DNA of 38,845 nucleotides from a virus. Both the position numbers and the translations under genes were made by a program. Below are positions 1 through 6,547 of the stretch, piece after piece. Each line of letters opens with the position of its first letter. Within the stretch, counting starts at the first letter, position 1. Location: positions 1 to 38,845 of the IMG/VR virus record IMGVR_UViG_3300047560_001403. One strand, 5' to 3'. Under the pieces are notes generated by a model. The model saw only the letters and a program-made list of their open reading frames with translations, did no database searches and was not told where the DNA came from.

Positions 1-48
1 GACATTACGAAGCAGTGTCCAAAATGCCAGGGATCTAAACAGCCTTAA
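1..48 (+). CDS. C-terminal end of a zinc-ribbon-like protein (partial)
   Basis: Frame 1 is open from the window edge to a TAA at 46-48 and encodes a tail with CPKCQG, half of a typical zinc ribbon. The start lies outside the window. It converges on, and overlaps by 14 nt, the minus-strand gene ending at 35. A short tail is weak evidence alone, but the CPxC motif recurs in many small plus-strand genes of this region. Function unknown. Confidence 0.5.
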   Translation, partial: DITKQCPKCQGSKQP

Positions 49-352
49 TCGCCTTATTGACCATTCTTATCAACATTCGTCTAGTAACCCTATCAGCGTT
101 AAATGTCTCAGTATATCCGTTTTGAGGCATATCCTCTTTAGTCAGATAATATCCGTATCTTTCTCTTAGTGTGTTTAGTACTATAGATTCGACTGCTCTT
201 GCCTTATCCCGTTCGAAAAAATGCCAATAGGAGACGAGTAGCCATCCTTTGGTCCTATGGGCAGCAAACCTCTTACCGCTTATATCTGATATCCCTATCT
301 TGACAGCCCTATGAACTGGGCTATATAGGATATAGAGGATTGCTTCATTCAT
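35..352 (-). CDS. GIY-YIG / T5orf172-like domain protein
   Basis: This 105-residue protein resembles the GIY-YIG superfamily branch found in phages (T5orf172 / Mug113-like). It has an N-terminal YILYSP strand, then VKIGIS, a downstream arginine, a GW...W segment, and a helix with AVESIVLNTLRERYG holding the expected glutamate. Members cut DNA or are DNA-binding modules; the activity here is inferred. The frame is open to 472, but I choose the ATG at 352: a TATAAT box (359-364 on the plus strand) ends six bases upstream, matching the leaderless spacing seen elsewhere in this window. The longer version would overlap the divergent gene starting at 401. It is the only minus-strand gene in the first 9 kb. 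Confidence 0.6.
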   Translation of the reverse strand: MNEAILYILYSPVHRAVKIGISDISGKRFAAHRTKGWLLVSYWHFFERDKARAVESIVLNTLRERYGYYLTKEDMPQNGYTETFNADRVTRRMLIRMVNKAIKAV

Positions 353-358
353 AGGTCT

Positions 359-364
359 ATTATA
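359..364 (-). promoter_or_regulatory. -10 box for the gene starting at 352
   Basis: On the minus strand the sequence is TATAAT, then six bases, then ATG at 352. No good -35 hexamer is seen 17 bp upstream (CATATA). Spacing suggests a leaderless transcript. It lies back to back with the plus-strand promoter at 366-394. Confidence 0.5.
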
Positions 365-365
365 C

Positions 366-394
366 TTGACATACCCTCGCCTATATGGGATACT
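366..394 (+). promoter_or_regulatory. Leaderless promoter for the gene at 401
   Basis: TTGACA (366-371), 17-bp spacer, GATACT (389-394), six bases, ATG at 401. Predicted transcription start coincides with the start codon. Same geometry as the promoters at 835, 8041 and 23191-23219. Confidence 0.65.
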
Positions 395-400
395 TATAGC

Positions 401-691
401 ATGACTGTTTGGAAAGTATCTGCAACTGACGCTAACTCTATCTTGAGCCAGGATGCTATTGAGATCCTGCAAAAGTTAGAAGACCACAAAAATAGGCTTG
501 AGATAGAAGAATATAATAAACTACTCAAGAAACTAGCCAAAGCCTACCCAGAGTTTAAATCCCAGATCTATTCTCTTAAGATTAGAACTGATGACGATGG
601 CAATAGGAAGAAGCCTAAGAACCTCAAAGAGGCTATGCAACTATCTCATGCTGAGAGAAAGCAACAGATTAGGCAGGCATTCCCTAGATGA
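401..691 (+). CDS. Small helical charged protein, unknown function
   Basis: A 96-residue protein, mostly charged helix. Residues about 10-55 look amphipathic with many Lys/Glu/Leu (for example LEIEEYNKLLKKLAKAYPEF), followed by a basic stretch and RKQQIRQAFPR at the end. I do not recognise the family. The start is set by the leaderless promoter at 366-394; no Shine-Dalgarno is visible. Its TGA stop overlaps the next ATG by four bases (ATGA), so it heads a short operon with the zinc peptide at 688. A DNA- or RNA-binding accessory role would be speculation. Confidence 0.65.
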   Translation: MTVWKVSATDANSILSQDAIEILQKLEDHKNRLEIEEYNKLLKKLAKAYPEFKSQIYSLKIRTDDDGNRKKPKNLKEAMQLSHAERKQQIRQAFPR

Positions 692-792
692 CATGTAAGC
701 ATACCTGGTATATGAGGGAGCATGGGATTACTTGTACCAAGTGTCTCATTATCTGGGATAAGGACACCGATAGTGAGTCGCAAGACTCATAG
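688..792 (+). CDS. 34-residue zinc-finger-like peptide
   Basis: Starts with ATG in an ATGA overlap with the previous gene and stops at 790-792. It carries C-x-H ... C-x2-C (CKHTW, then GITCTKC), so four potential zinc ligands in 34 residues. The pattern resembles the C-terminal zinc module shared by the proteins ending at 1896 and 5192, as if this were that module on its own. Function unknown. The overlap and the conserved ligand pattern are the reasons to accept such a short gene. Confidence 0.55.
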   Translation: MTCKHTWYMREHGITCTKCLIIWDKDTDSESQDS

Positions 793-834
793 GATGGTTT
801 GGATATCTCTATTTCGCCGCCGAACTTTAAAGAC

Positions 835-863
835 TTGACTTATTTTGCGCCGTAGGATATACT
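835..863 (+). promoter_or_regulatory. Leaderless promoter for the gene at 870
   Basis: TTGACT (835-840), 17-bp spacer, TATACT (858-863), six bases, ATG at 870. Probably drives the long plus-strand operon 870-6854, where I see no other clear promoter. Confidence 0.75.
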
Positions 864-869
864 TGATAC

Positions 870-1049
870 ATGACAAAAATTACTAAAACTTTAGGATATC
901 TTAATCTATTCTTCGTACTTTACTCATTTGCTATGGGTATCTACTCTCTTACAGAGTCTCCAATCAATTACTACAAAACTGGCTTTTGGCTTATGGTCTT
1001 GATTGCTAACCTTGGTGCTTACTTACAGTATTTGGGTAATCGTGACTAG
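870..1049 (+). CDS. Small two-helix membrane protein
   Basis: A 59-residue protein with a basic N-terminus (MTKITKTLGY), a first hydrophobic segment at about residues 10-27 and a second at about 39-55, giving a predicted hairpin membrane protein. It is the first gene after the leaderless promoter at 835-863, and its ATG is six bases after the -10 box. The TAG stop lies inside the start of the next gene (GTGACTAG overlap). No family recognised. Confidence 0.65.
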   Translation: MTKITKTLGYLNLFFVLYSFAMGIYSLTESPINYYKTGFWLMVLIANLGAYLQYLGNRD

Positions 1050-1188
1050 GAAGTGTTATGTCTGCCGTCGCCATATTGACGACAAGTCCACCTTCTATGT
1101 AAGCCCTGCCACTGGTAGGGTTGCTGAAACTGGTGTTGCATTCTGTATGGAATGTATCCCTGCAGCAGATAAAATCAATGCTAGTTAG
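1042..1188 (+). CDS. Zinc-ribbon protein (48 aa)
   Basis: Two CxxC knuckles, CYVCRRH near the N-terminus and CMEC near the C-terminus, spaced about 30 residues apart as in a treble-clef or zinc-ribbon fold. I start it at the GTG at 1042, which overlaps the stop of the membrane protein upstream; the frame is open further 5' but that part reads through the other gene. The stop overlaps the next start (1178). Specific role unknown. Confidence 0.6.
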   Translation: MTRKCYVCRRHIDDKSTFYVSPATGRVAETGVAFCMECIPAADKINAS

Positions 1189-1387
1189 CCTTGAGATTCC
1201 AGATCCATTTGAGGTCTTTGTAGAGAACAAATATGCAAACTTCAAGGGTATGCGCTATGACTTCTTTGCTCGTGAGTGGACTGGCTCATGCTATAGTTGT
1301 GGAGAAGAACTTTATGCTCCAAACAAAAAAGATTATATTAAAACAAGATTATCACATACACGAAATGAGTGTTTAGGGGGTTACTAA
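1178..1387 (+). CDS. Small Cys-rich protein (69 aa)
   Basis: Begins at ATG 1178, which overlaps the previous stop. It has CYSC in the middle and H-x3-C (SHTRNEC) near the end, a plausible zinc site. The N-terminal half is acidic and aromatic. The TAA stop overlaps the ATG of the next gene by one base (TAATG). Not recognised. The frame is open up to 1121, but that extension would lie entirely within the neighbouring gene. Confidence 0.6.
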   Translation: MLVSLEIPDPFEVFVENKYANFKGMRYDFFAREWTGSCYSCGEELYAPNKKDYIKTRLSHTRNECLGGY

Positions 1388-1896
1388 TGGAACTAGGACT
1401 TTTACTATCTAATACACCTACGCAGTCCTATGAGGCTTACTGGGCTGATGCTGGTCTTACAATGATTGCTGAGGCTATTGCTGAATTCCGTGGTCAAACC
1501 TACGGAGAGTATGGCTATGGCAATTTGCTTACCTCAAACTCTGGTGAACCTGAGTATATCAATGATGTATTTGAGATGCGTTGTTATTGTTGGTGTGATG
1601 CTGGTTGGGACGAAAACCCTGATCATCCACATGCCAAAGGATGTCCTCCAAACTTCTTATACAAGAAAAATGGTTTAATCATTAATTGGTATAAACACGC
1701 TGGGCGTGGTGTCACCTCAAATATGGAATATCCAGGTGCTAAGAACTGGTTCAAGGCTGTTTCTACATGTATTGAGAGCATTAAAGAGTATAGTAATCCT
1801 AGTGAGTATTGTGACCATATGTTTGTTACCCCCGAAAATAAGGCTAAGGGAATCTGCGGTAGATGCGGTATTTCTTTTGATGAGTGGCATGGATGA
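1387..1896 (+). CDS. Conserved actinophage-type protein with C-terminal zinc module
   Basis: A 169-residue protein. The middle contains MRCYCWCDAG, H-P-H-x-K-G-C-P-P-N-F and a WYKHAGRG segment, an arrangement I associate with hypothetical proteins of actinobacteriophages. The last 28 residues form a separate zinc module (C-x-H, then C-x2-C, ending DEWHG) that is almost identical to the end of the protein at 4812-5192. Start chosen at ATG 1387, behind AGGGGG at good distance; a GTG at 1369 is possible. The stop is in an ATGA overlap with the next gene. Biochemical role unknown; metal binding is inferred from the cysteine pattern. Confidence 0.75.
   Translation: MELGLLLSNTPTQSYEAYWADAGLTMIAEAIAEFRGQTYGEYGYGNLLTSNSGEPEYINDVFEMRCYCWCDAGWDENPDHPHAKGCPPNFLYKKNGLIINWYKHAGRGVTSNMEYPGAKNWFKAVSTCIESIKEYSNPSEYCDHMFVTPENKAKGICGRCGISFDEWHG
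1810..1896 (+). repeat. 87-bp zinc-module repeat, copy 1
   Basis: In-frame 3' end of the gene at 1387-1896. It matches 5106-5192 at about 74 of 87 bases by my count, most differences being silent third positions. Both copies end in the same ATGGATGAAAAG junction with the next gene. Confidence 0.8.
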
Positions 1897-2228
1897 AAAG
1901 CAAATCACAAATGAGACGAATTAACAAGACTGCTGAGTTTGATCCATTACGAAGTACTAATGTATTTCTTGAGCATACTGAGAACTGGATTTATTGCCAT
2001 GATATGCAAACTTGCTATGGTGATTTTTGTACCCTGCACAATCGCTCAGATCACCCTATGAGGCACTTGCCACAATCGTTTAGATTTGATAGAATGATTA
2101 TGGAAAGAATTTGTGAGCATGGGACAGGACACCCTGATCCAGATGAATTTAGAATTAGGAATGGAGAAGATGATGGAGTCCATGGATGCTGCGGATGTTG
2201 CAGGGGAATTACCTTCCAAGTGGAATAA
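1893..2228 (+). CDS. Conserved actinophage protein with HGTGHPDPD and CCGCC motifs
   Basis: A 111-residue protein starting at the ATG that overlaps the previous stop (ATGA). The C-terminal third contains CEHGTGHPDPD and VHGCCGCC, which together would supply several His/Cys/Asp metal ligands. I recall this ICEHGxGHPDPD...VHGC motif as common in hypothetical proteins of actinobacteriophages. Upstream there are further ligand-like pairs (YCHDMQTC, CTLH). The function is not known to me. The next gene starts inside its 3' end. Confidence 0.7.
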   Translation: MKSKSQMRRINKTAEFDPLRSTNVFLEHTENWIYCHDMQTCYGDFCTLHNRSDHPMRHLPQSFRFDRMIMERICEHGTGHPDPDEFRIRNGEDDGVHGCCGCCRGITFQVE

Positions 2229-2586
2229 GATTGCCTACTGTGGTAAAGGTTGGTATTGGATTCTTGATGAGTTAGATAAGAAACTAACTTATTTAGATCC
2301 TAACTACAAGATTGTTCAAATCAAAGAAAAATTTGGTGGTTTAAGATTTTACTTTGATACTGAAAATGTTGGGGTAGCAAGAGATATCATGTATGACTGC
2401 CAAGCAGATGCTTACTACAAGGCTTCTGAAACATGTGAAACCTGTGGAAAAGGATCTTTTCGTGGCAAAGAGTATTATGACATTACAGTAAAACTTCGTG
2501 ATGATGGTTGGTATAGAACACTTTGTGATCCTTGTGATGAAATAAGAAAGGCAAAGCGTGAACGACTTACCCAAGAACTTATTTGA
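2170..2586 (+). CDS. Conserved phage protein with QIKEKFGGLRFY motif and zinc ribbon
   Basis: After a short variable N-terminus it contains W-x10-LD (WYWILDELDKKL), DPNYKIVQIKEKFGGLRFYF, then CETCGKG and, near the end, LCDPCDE, giving a two-knuckle zinc site. The QIKEKFGxLRFY core is a hallmark I recognise from many actinophage and proteobacterial phage hypotheticals; no activity is established. Start uncertain: the frame is open from GTG 2113, but the upstream gene occupies that stretch. ATG 2170 or 2173 follows GGAGAAG and is preferred. The end overlaps the next gene by 29 bases. Confidence 0.7.
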   Translation: MMESMDAADVAGELPSKWNKIAYCGKGWYWILDELDKKLTYLDPNYKIVQIKEKFGGLRFYFDTENVGVARDIMYDCQADAYYKASETCETCGKGSFRGKEYYDITVKLRDDGWYRTLCDPCDEIRKAKRERLTQELI

Positions 2587-2746
2587 CAATATCACTCAAA
2601 AAGGATATGATTGGGGTATAGTATGTGTAGAACATAAGAAGCATATACCTTGCAGGACTTGTTTATATCAATCCCCTGCGACAATTCCATATTCAGAACA
2701 AGATGAAGATATTAAAATAGTTAGAGATTATCATAGGAGTAAATAA
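2558..2746 (+). CDS. Small Cys/His protein (62 aa)
   Basis: GTG start behind AAAGG inside the end of the previous gene. It contains CVEHKKHIPCRTC, another compact C-x-x-H ... C-x2-C zinc-like cluster, then an acidic linker and a basic end. Stop TAA overlaps ATG 2746 by one base. Unknown function. Confidence 0.55.
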   Translation: MNDLPKNLFDNITQKGYDWGIVCVEHKKHIPCRTCLYQSPATIPYSEQDEDIKIVRDYHRSK

Positions 2747-3114
2747 TGGAAGACGAATGGTTTGAACCAAGCGAGTCATACGACTCTCTAGTTGCATCTG
2801 CTGGAACTATTATTAAGGACTGGAACATTGGTGATTGGCAGGGTGATTATGTATACCTGCTAAAAAATGGCGATAAGTTTGGGTTTACCGTAGTGGGATA
2901 TGGATCATGTTCTGTTTGCGATGCCCTGCAAAGTTGCGAAAACCAAGAAGAAGTTGATATACTAAAGAAGTCAATCATTGATGATATTTTCTGGGGTACT
3001 GTAGAAGAAGTAGAATCATATATTACTAATGCTGATGCCAATCGTTGGTATTTTTATGAGCATGACTGGAAGACTATTAAGAGAGAACTAAAAGCAGAAT
3101 TAAGAAAGGGTTAA
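2746..3114 (+). CDS. Hypothetical protein (122 aa)
   Basis: Acidic protein with an N-terminal half that looks like a beta-rich domain (DYVYLLKNGDKFGFTVVGYG), then SCSVCDALQSC with three cysteines, and a helical C-terminal half ending in basic residues. GGAGT lies upstream of the ATG. It sits in the tightly packed plus-strand operon with one-base overlap to the previous gene and a one-base gap to the next. Not recognised. Confidence 0.65.
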   Translation: MEDEWFEPSESYDSLVASAGTIIKDWNIGDWQGDYVYLLKNGDKFGFTVVGYGSCSVCDALQSCENQEEVDILKKSIIDDIFWGTVEEVESYITNADANRWYFYEHDWKTIKRELKAELRKG

Positions 3115-3115
3115 G

Positions 3116-3202
3116 ATGTATACCTATATAACTACAACTACATATCGTCCACGATACAAATTTCGTGCCAGAACATATAATAGAATTAGGATAAAGAAGT
3201 GA
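3116..3202 (+). CDS. 28-residue basic peptide
   Basis: A very basic, Tyr/Thr/Arg-rich peptide (MYTYITTTTYRPRYKFRART then a RIRIKK tail). It starts one base after the previous stop and ends in a GTGA overlap with the next gene, so it fits the operon spacing exactly. Composition suggests nucleic acid or ribosome contact, but that is a guess. Confidence 0.4.
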   Translation: MYTYITTTTYRPRYKFRARTYNRIRIKK

Positions 3203-3651
3203 GAGATTCAGTACAATACCTTGATGATTTAGCCAATCATTTTGCTCATCGTGATTGGGATTATACTAGAAATCATGGTATCAAGCATATTAGATATGTG
3301 GATAATGATAGGGATGGTTTAGGATATAGGCTTGCAAGAAGTTTTAGATGGCTACTTAAGCGACCAGCATACTTTCCGCTATCTTTAAAAATGAGTTTAT
3401 GGCTTTCAGCATACGCTTTAAAGAAACAAGATAACTTACCAGATGGACATTTAGATGGCGGTAATGTAATCACTCATTGGGAAGAGACTGGAGAATATTT
3501 ACAGATGGTTCAGCCTAGTGTTGGAGCATTACTAGTAAATTTTCTAAAAGAAGAACCTGATCATAAACATGCAAAGATAATTATTGCTGAATTAGATAGA
3601 CTATCAAACCGATATAGTGAAAGAATTAAGAATGGGGAAACAAGTGAATAA
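3199..3651 (+). CDS. Hypothetical protein (150 aa)
   Basis: GTG start in a GTGA overlap with the basic peptide upstream. The protein is helical, rich in His, Asp and Arg, with a central hydrophobic stretch (MSLWLSAYAL) that is too short to be a confident membrane segment. No motif recognised. It ends inside the first codons of rtcB (overlap about 20 bases), which suggests translational coupling to RNA ligase; a link to RNA repair is only positional. Confidence 0.6.
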   Translation: MRDSVQYLDDLANHFAHRDWDYTRNHGIKHIRYVDNDRDGLGYRLARSFRWLLKRPAYFPLSLKMSLWLSAYALKKQDNLPDGHLDGGNVITHWEETGEYLQMVQPSVGALLVNFLKEEPDHKHAKIIIAELDRLSNRYSERIKNGETSE

Positions 3652-4810
3652 GATAACGGATAAACTAATTAATTGGGCTTCTATTGTAGAAGATGAGGCT
3701 TTGAATCAGGCTAAGAATACTTCTTCTATGCCTTTTGTATACCCCCACCTTGCACTGATGCCTGATGTTCACTTTGGTCGTGGCTCTACAGTAGGCTCTG
3801 TAGTCCCTACAAAGGGTGCTATCATGCCTGCATGTGTTGGAGTAGACATTGGCTGTGGAATGATGGCTGTAAAGACCTCACACAAGATTGAGAATCTTCC
3901 TGAATTAAATAAGCAGGGCATTCGTGAATCAATTCAATCACAAATTCCACTATCTGCTGGTAAGTATAATAATCGTATTAAGGATGATGCACAAGATGAA
4001 GTAGCAATGCTTCAAGTATATGCTCGTGATGCAGGGTTTAATCCTGATGAACTAGATAAGAACTGGCGTGTGCAACTTGGATCACTTGGTTCTGGAAACC
4101 ACTTCATTGAAGTAACAGTAGATGAGGATGGGTATGTTTGGTTATTCCTTCACTCTGGTTCTCGTGGTATTGGTAATAAGATTGCTTCAAAGCATATTAA
4201 GATTGCACAGAACTATTGTTCCGATATCGGTACTATACTTCCTGATCAAGATTTAGCATATCTTGTTGAAGGCACACCAGAGTTTAATGAGTATATTGCT
4301 CAAATGAACTGGGCACAAACATTTGCAATGATGAATCGTGAAGTTATGATGAAGCGTGTTAAGGCTGCATTCAAGTACCATGCTGGAGAGTTTGAAGTAC
4401 TTGAAGAGGTTAACTGTCACCATAACTTTACTCAACAAGAAGAACACTTTGGTGAAAAACTTTGGATTACTCGTAAGGGTGCAATCTCTGCTAAGGCTGG
4501 GCAACTTGGTTTGATCCCTGGCTCAATGGGTGATTTGTCATATGTTGTTGAAGGGCTTGGAAACCCAATGTCTTATAATTCTGCTCCACATGGTGCAGGT
4601 CGTCAGCATTCTCGTGGTTCTGCTCGTAAGACATTTACGATGGAAGACCTTGAGGAAAAAATGCAGGGTATTGAATGGTCACACTCTTCAGCATTCCTTG
4701 ATGAGCACCCTGGTGCATACAAGCCTATTGACAAAGTAATGCAAGATGCTGTAGAATTAGTTAAAGTAAAGCACACATTCAAACAAATTATTAATGTTAA
4801 GGGAGACTAA
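3632..4810 (+). CDS. rtcB: RtcB-type RNA ligase
   Basis: 392 residues, close to the usual length of compact RtcB ligases. RtcB joins RNA ends carrying 3'-phosphate or 2',3'-cyclic phosphate to 5'-OH ends, using GTP and Mn2+. Family marks in order: LPFV-like MPFVYPHLALMPDVHFG near residue 30, GSVVPTKGAI, CVGVDIGCG with the metal-binding Asp and Cys, LGSGNHFIEV, FLHSGSRG, NCHHN, and SAPHGAGR, which holds the histidine guanylylated during catalysis. All key residues are present, so it should be active. ATG 3632 gives the usual start (KQVNKITDKLINWAS); GTG 3617 is less likely. It overlaps the previous gene. Together with the 3'-phosphatase at 8150 and the phage tRNAs it suggests repair of cleaved tRNA. 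Confidence 0.95.
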   Translation: MGKQVNKITDKLINWASIVEDEALNQAKNTSSMPFVYPHLALMPDVHFGRGSTVGSVVPTKGAIMPACVGVDIGCGMMAVKTSHKIENLPELNKQGIRESIQSQIPLSAGKYNNRIKDDAQDEVAMLQVYARDAGFNPDELDKNWRVQLGSLGSGNHFIEVTVDEDGYVWLFLHSGSRGIGNKIASKHIKIAQNYCSDIGTILPDQDLAYLVEGTPEFNEYIAQMNWAQTFAMMNREVMMKRVKAAFKYHAGEFEVLEEVNCHHNFTQQEEHFGEKLWITRKGAISAKAGQLGLIPGSMGDLSYVVEGLGNPMSYNSAPHGAGRQHSRGSARKTFTMEDLEEKMQGIEWSHSSAFLDEHPGAYKPIDKVMQDAVELVKVKHTFKQIINVKGD

Positions 4811-4811
4811 T

Positions 4812-5192
4812 ATGTATTCACCAATTATTATTTTTAATCCAAATGGGTTAACAGACTATCAAATGAAGATAGTTAAAGAAGCACTAGATGATGCTTATCG
4901 TGCAGGGTATGAGACTGCCAAGGAGTTTTATCAGTTAAAGATGACTATTCCTACTAATCCAGGTTTTGATAGCACACTTACAGTACCGCCACAACAATGG
5001 ACTGTAAATAACTGCTCTCATGGAGTTGAAAAGGGTACATACCCAACTGCGGGTATGACTTTTGCAGACACTGAGGGTACATTTGCAGACACCAAGAATG
5101 CTTATTGTGGTCATATGTTCGTTACCCCTGAAAATAAGGCTAAGGGAATCTGTGGATTATGTGGCATATCATTTGATGAATGGCATGGATGA
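4812..5192 (+). CDS. Hypothetical protein with C-terminal zinc module
   Basis: 126 residues. N-terminal part has a helix resembling EALDDAYRAGYETAKEF; a middle section contains a small internal repeat (TFADTEG / TFADTKN); the last 28 residues are the same C-x-H ... C-x2-C ... FDEWHG module as in the protein ending at 1896. The two proteins share nothing else that I can see, so the module has been copied. ATG 4812 follows GGGAG, which also overlaps the rtcB stop. The stop is in an ATGA overlap with the next gene. Confidence 0.65.
   Translation: MYSPIIIFNPNGLTDYQMKIVKEALDDAYRAGYETAKEFYQLKMTIPTNPGFDSTLTVPPQQWTVNNCSHGVEKGTYPTAGMTFADTEGTFADTKNAYCGHMFVTPENKAKGICGLCGISFDEWHG
5106..5192 (+). repeat. 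87-bp zinc-module repeat, copy 2
   Basis: Second copy of the 3' module at 1810-1896, in frame and again followed by an overlapping ATGAAAAG start. Confidence 0.8.
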
Positions 5193-5305
5193 AAAGAATA
5201 TTAAAGTGGGCTGATGAACACCCAACAACACTATACCTAATTCTATGCAGCACTTTTATAATTGTTGGGTCATTATTTTATGGTAGTGGGTGCAATAATG
5301 GCTAG
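5189..5305 (+). CDS. Small single-span membrane protein (38 aa)
   Basis: ATG overlaps the stop of the zinc-module protein. A basic start (MKRILKW) is followed by one hydrophobic segment (about residues 14-30, LYLILCSTFIIVGSLFY) and a GSGCNNG tail. The cysteine near the end of the hydrophobic segment might suggest a lipobox-like site, but the surrounding residues fit poorly. The TAG stop lies inside the next gene's start. Confidence 0.5.
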   Translation: MKRILKWADEHPTTLYLILCSTFIIVGSLFYGSGCNNG

Positions 5306-5555
5306 TTATCCTAACAGACCTGAAAAAGATAATTGGTTTGATGATTTTGGAATGCCAATACTGGTTATTGGATTAGTTGCACTTGCAATTATTATTGCAG
5401 TATTTTTTACAGTGCAAGCAAAAGAAAACAAAGATCCAGGTTCTGGTGTTGTTTTTGTTGAAGGTACAAGTATTTATAAAGTTTGCGACGGTAGCAATCT
5501 AATTATTCAAGGCAGAAGCACAGTAGTTATTCAAAATAGCAGGGAGTGTATGTAA
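5298..5555 (+). CDS. Single-span membrane protein (85 aa)
   Basis: Acidic N-terminus (residues 1-18), one strong membrane span at about 19-42 (PILVIGLVALAIIIAVFFTV), then a soluble C-terminal part of about 40 residues with two cysteines, probably outside or in the cytoplasm depending on topology. Starts at ATG 5298, overlapping the previous stop (ATGGCTAG). Its TAA overlaps ATG 5555. No family recognised. Confidence 0.6.
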   Translation: MASYPNRPEKDNWFDDFGMPILVIGLVALAIIIAVFFTVQAKENKDPGSGVVFVEGTSIYKVCDGSNLIIQGRSTVVIQNSRECM

Positions 5556-5803
5556 TGGATAAAATTGAATGGCCAGAAGATCAATTAGACTATTCAGATA
5601 GTTTTACTATTAAAGTAACTAAAGTTAACTATGGTGGCTTCTTTAATCATTGGGAAGCCAATATAGAATTTTCTGATACTAATGAGTATTATTGTGAAGT
5701 TACCGCTCCAACTATGGGAGGGGCTATTGACGAAGTAATCAATTACCTGTATGATAGTAAGTATGAATGGACAAAGGATGATGCAAATGGTGCACCTAAC
5801 TAA
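5555..5803 (+). CDS. Hypothetical acidic protein (82 aa)
   Basis: ATG 5555 is preceded by AGGGAG at nine bases and overlaps the previous stop by one base; a GTG at 5546 in frame is less likely. The protein has a beta-rich centre (FTIKVTKVNYGGFFNHWEAN) and a helical end, with high Asp/Glu content. Not recognised. It overlaps the cobalamin adenosyltransferase gene by 17 bases. Confidence 0.6.
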   Translation: MDKIEWPEDQLDYSDSFTIKVTKVNYGGFFNHWEANIEFSDTNEYYCEVTAPTMGGAIDEVINYLYDSKYEWTKDDANGAPN

Positions 5804-6332
5804 AATCTATACTAAGACTGGTGATAAAGGAATTACATCTACCGCAGATAATGTGCGTGTAGAAAAGTTTAGTCCACAAATTATTGCTATTGGATCAATT
5901 GATGAAGCAAACTCTGCTATTGGTCTAATGACTCCAAATCCTATTCTTGATAAGATTCAGAATGATTTGTTTGATCTTGGTGCAGATGTGGCTGGCTCTG
6001 ATACTGTGAAAATTAAACATAAACATATTACATACTTAGAGAAGATGATTGATGGATATGTTGTGACACAGGAGCCACTTAATTCTTTTGTACTACCTAC
6101 TGGACCATTGCATTTTGCAAGAAGCCTAGTTCGCAGGGCAGAAAGAGATTTATGGTATGCAATTGAGATTGAAGAAATGTTAGATATTACAATTAATCCA
6201 TTAACTGCTACTTATCTTAATAGACTCTCCGATTTGCTATTTGTCATGGCTAGGGACTATAATAAAGGTAATGAAAAACTTTGGAAGCCAATGGAGAGTG
6301 ATGACAAAAATAACAAAATGCCCAACCTGTAA
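5787..6332 (+). CDS. PduO-type cob(I)alamin adenosyltransferase
   Basis: 181 residues, normal length for the PduO/MMAB family. The enzyme transfers the adenosyl group of ATP to cob(I)alamin, making coenzyme B12. Diagnostic motifs are complete: IYTKTGDKGIT at the N-terminus (ATP binding), GSIDEANSAIGL, DLFDLGADVAG, VLPTGPLHFARSLVRRAER (the ATP-contacting Arg/Arg/Glu), and TYLNRLSDLLFVMAR. ATG 5787 gives the classic start three residues before the TKTGDKG motif and follows AGGATG. It lies in the small-protein operon and overlaps genes on both sides. A phage copy suggests support of a B12-dependent enzyme, perhaps class II ribonucleotide reductase; no such enzyme is in this window. Confidence 0.9.
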   Translation: MVHLTKIYTKTGDKGITSTADNVRVEKFSPQIIAIGSIDEANSAIGLMTPNPILDKIQNDLFDLGADVAGSDTVKIKHKHITYLEKMIDGYVVTQEPLNSFVLPTGPLHFARSLVRRAERDLWYAIEIEEMLDITINPLTATYLNRLSDLLFVMARDYNKGNEKLWKPMESDDKNNKMPNL

Positions 6333-6420
6333 CGGCAATAGTAGTTTTGATTGGTTCTGGGATACACATCAAACCATGTCTGATGGAAAGATATGGTGTG
6401 TAAATGTCAAGAGAGCCTAA
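6301..6420 (+). CDS. 39-residue zinc-ribbon-like peptide
   Basis: ATG 6301 lies inside the end of the adenosyltransferase gene, behind GGAGAG. Contains CPTCNGNSSFDWFW, a CxxCxG knuckle, then a single cysteine later (IWCVNV). The first residues (MTKITKCP) resemble both the fragment at 1-48 (ITKQCPKCQG) and the start of the protein at 870 (MTKITK). Unknown function. Confidence 0.5.
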   Translation: MTKITKCPTCNGNSSFDWFWDTHQTMSDGKIWCVNVKRA

Positions 6421-6547
6421 GATTATGAAGATGGACTGGAAGTCCCTTGGATATGAAAGAGAGTATAAAGATGGAAGATTACGATGGGCTCCCATGGAAG
6501 TCTACAAGAATAGAGAGAACGAGGATAGTTCCACTAAGGCTGATTAG
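6404..6547 (+). CDS. 47-residue hypothetical protein
   Basis: ATG 6404 within the end of the previous peptide. The sequence has a protein-like pattern (MDWKSLGYEREYKDGRLRW, then KNREN) with Trp, Tyr and charged residues. It overlaps the next gene in another frame by about 77 bases, an unusually long overlap, so one of the two starts may be wrong. Not recognised. Confidence 0.45.
   Translation: MSREPKIMKMDWKSLGYEREYKDGRLRWAPMEVYKNRENEDSSTKAD

Noticed and set aside
353-472. N-terminal extension of the GIY-YIG-like ORF to 472
   Set aside because: It overlaps the divergent gene at 401 and the promoters of both; the domain begins at the 352 start.
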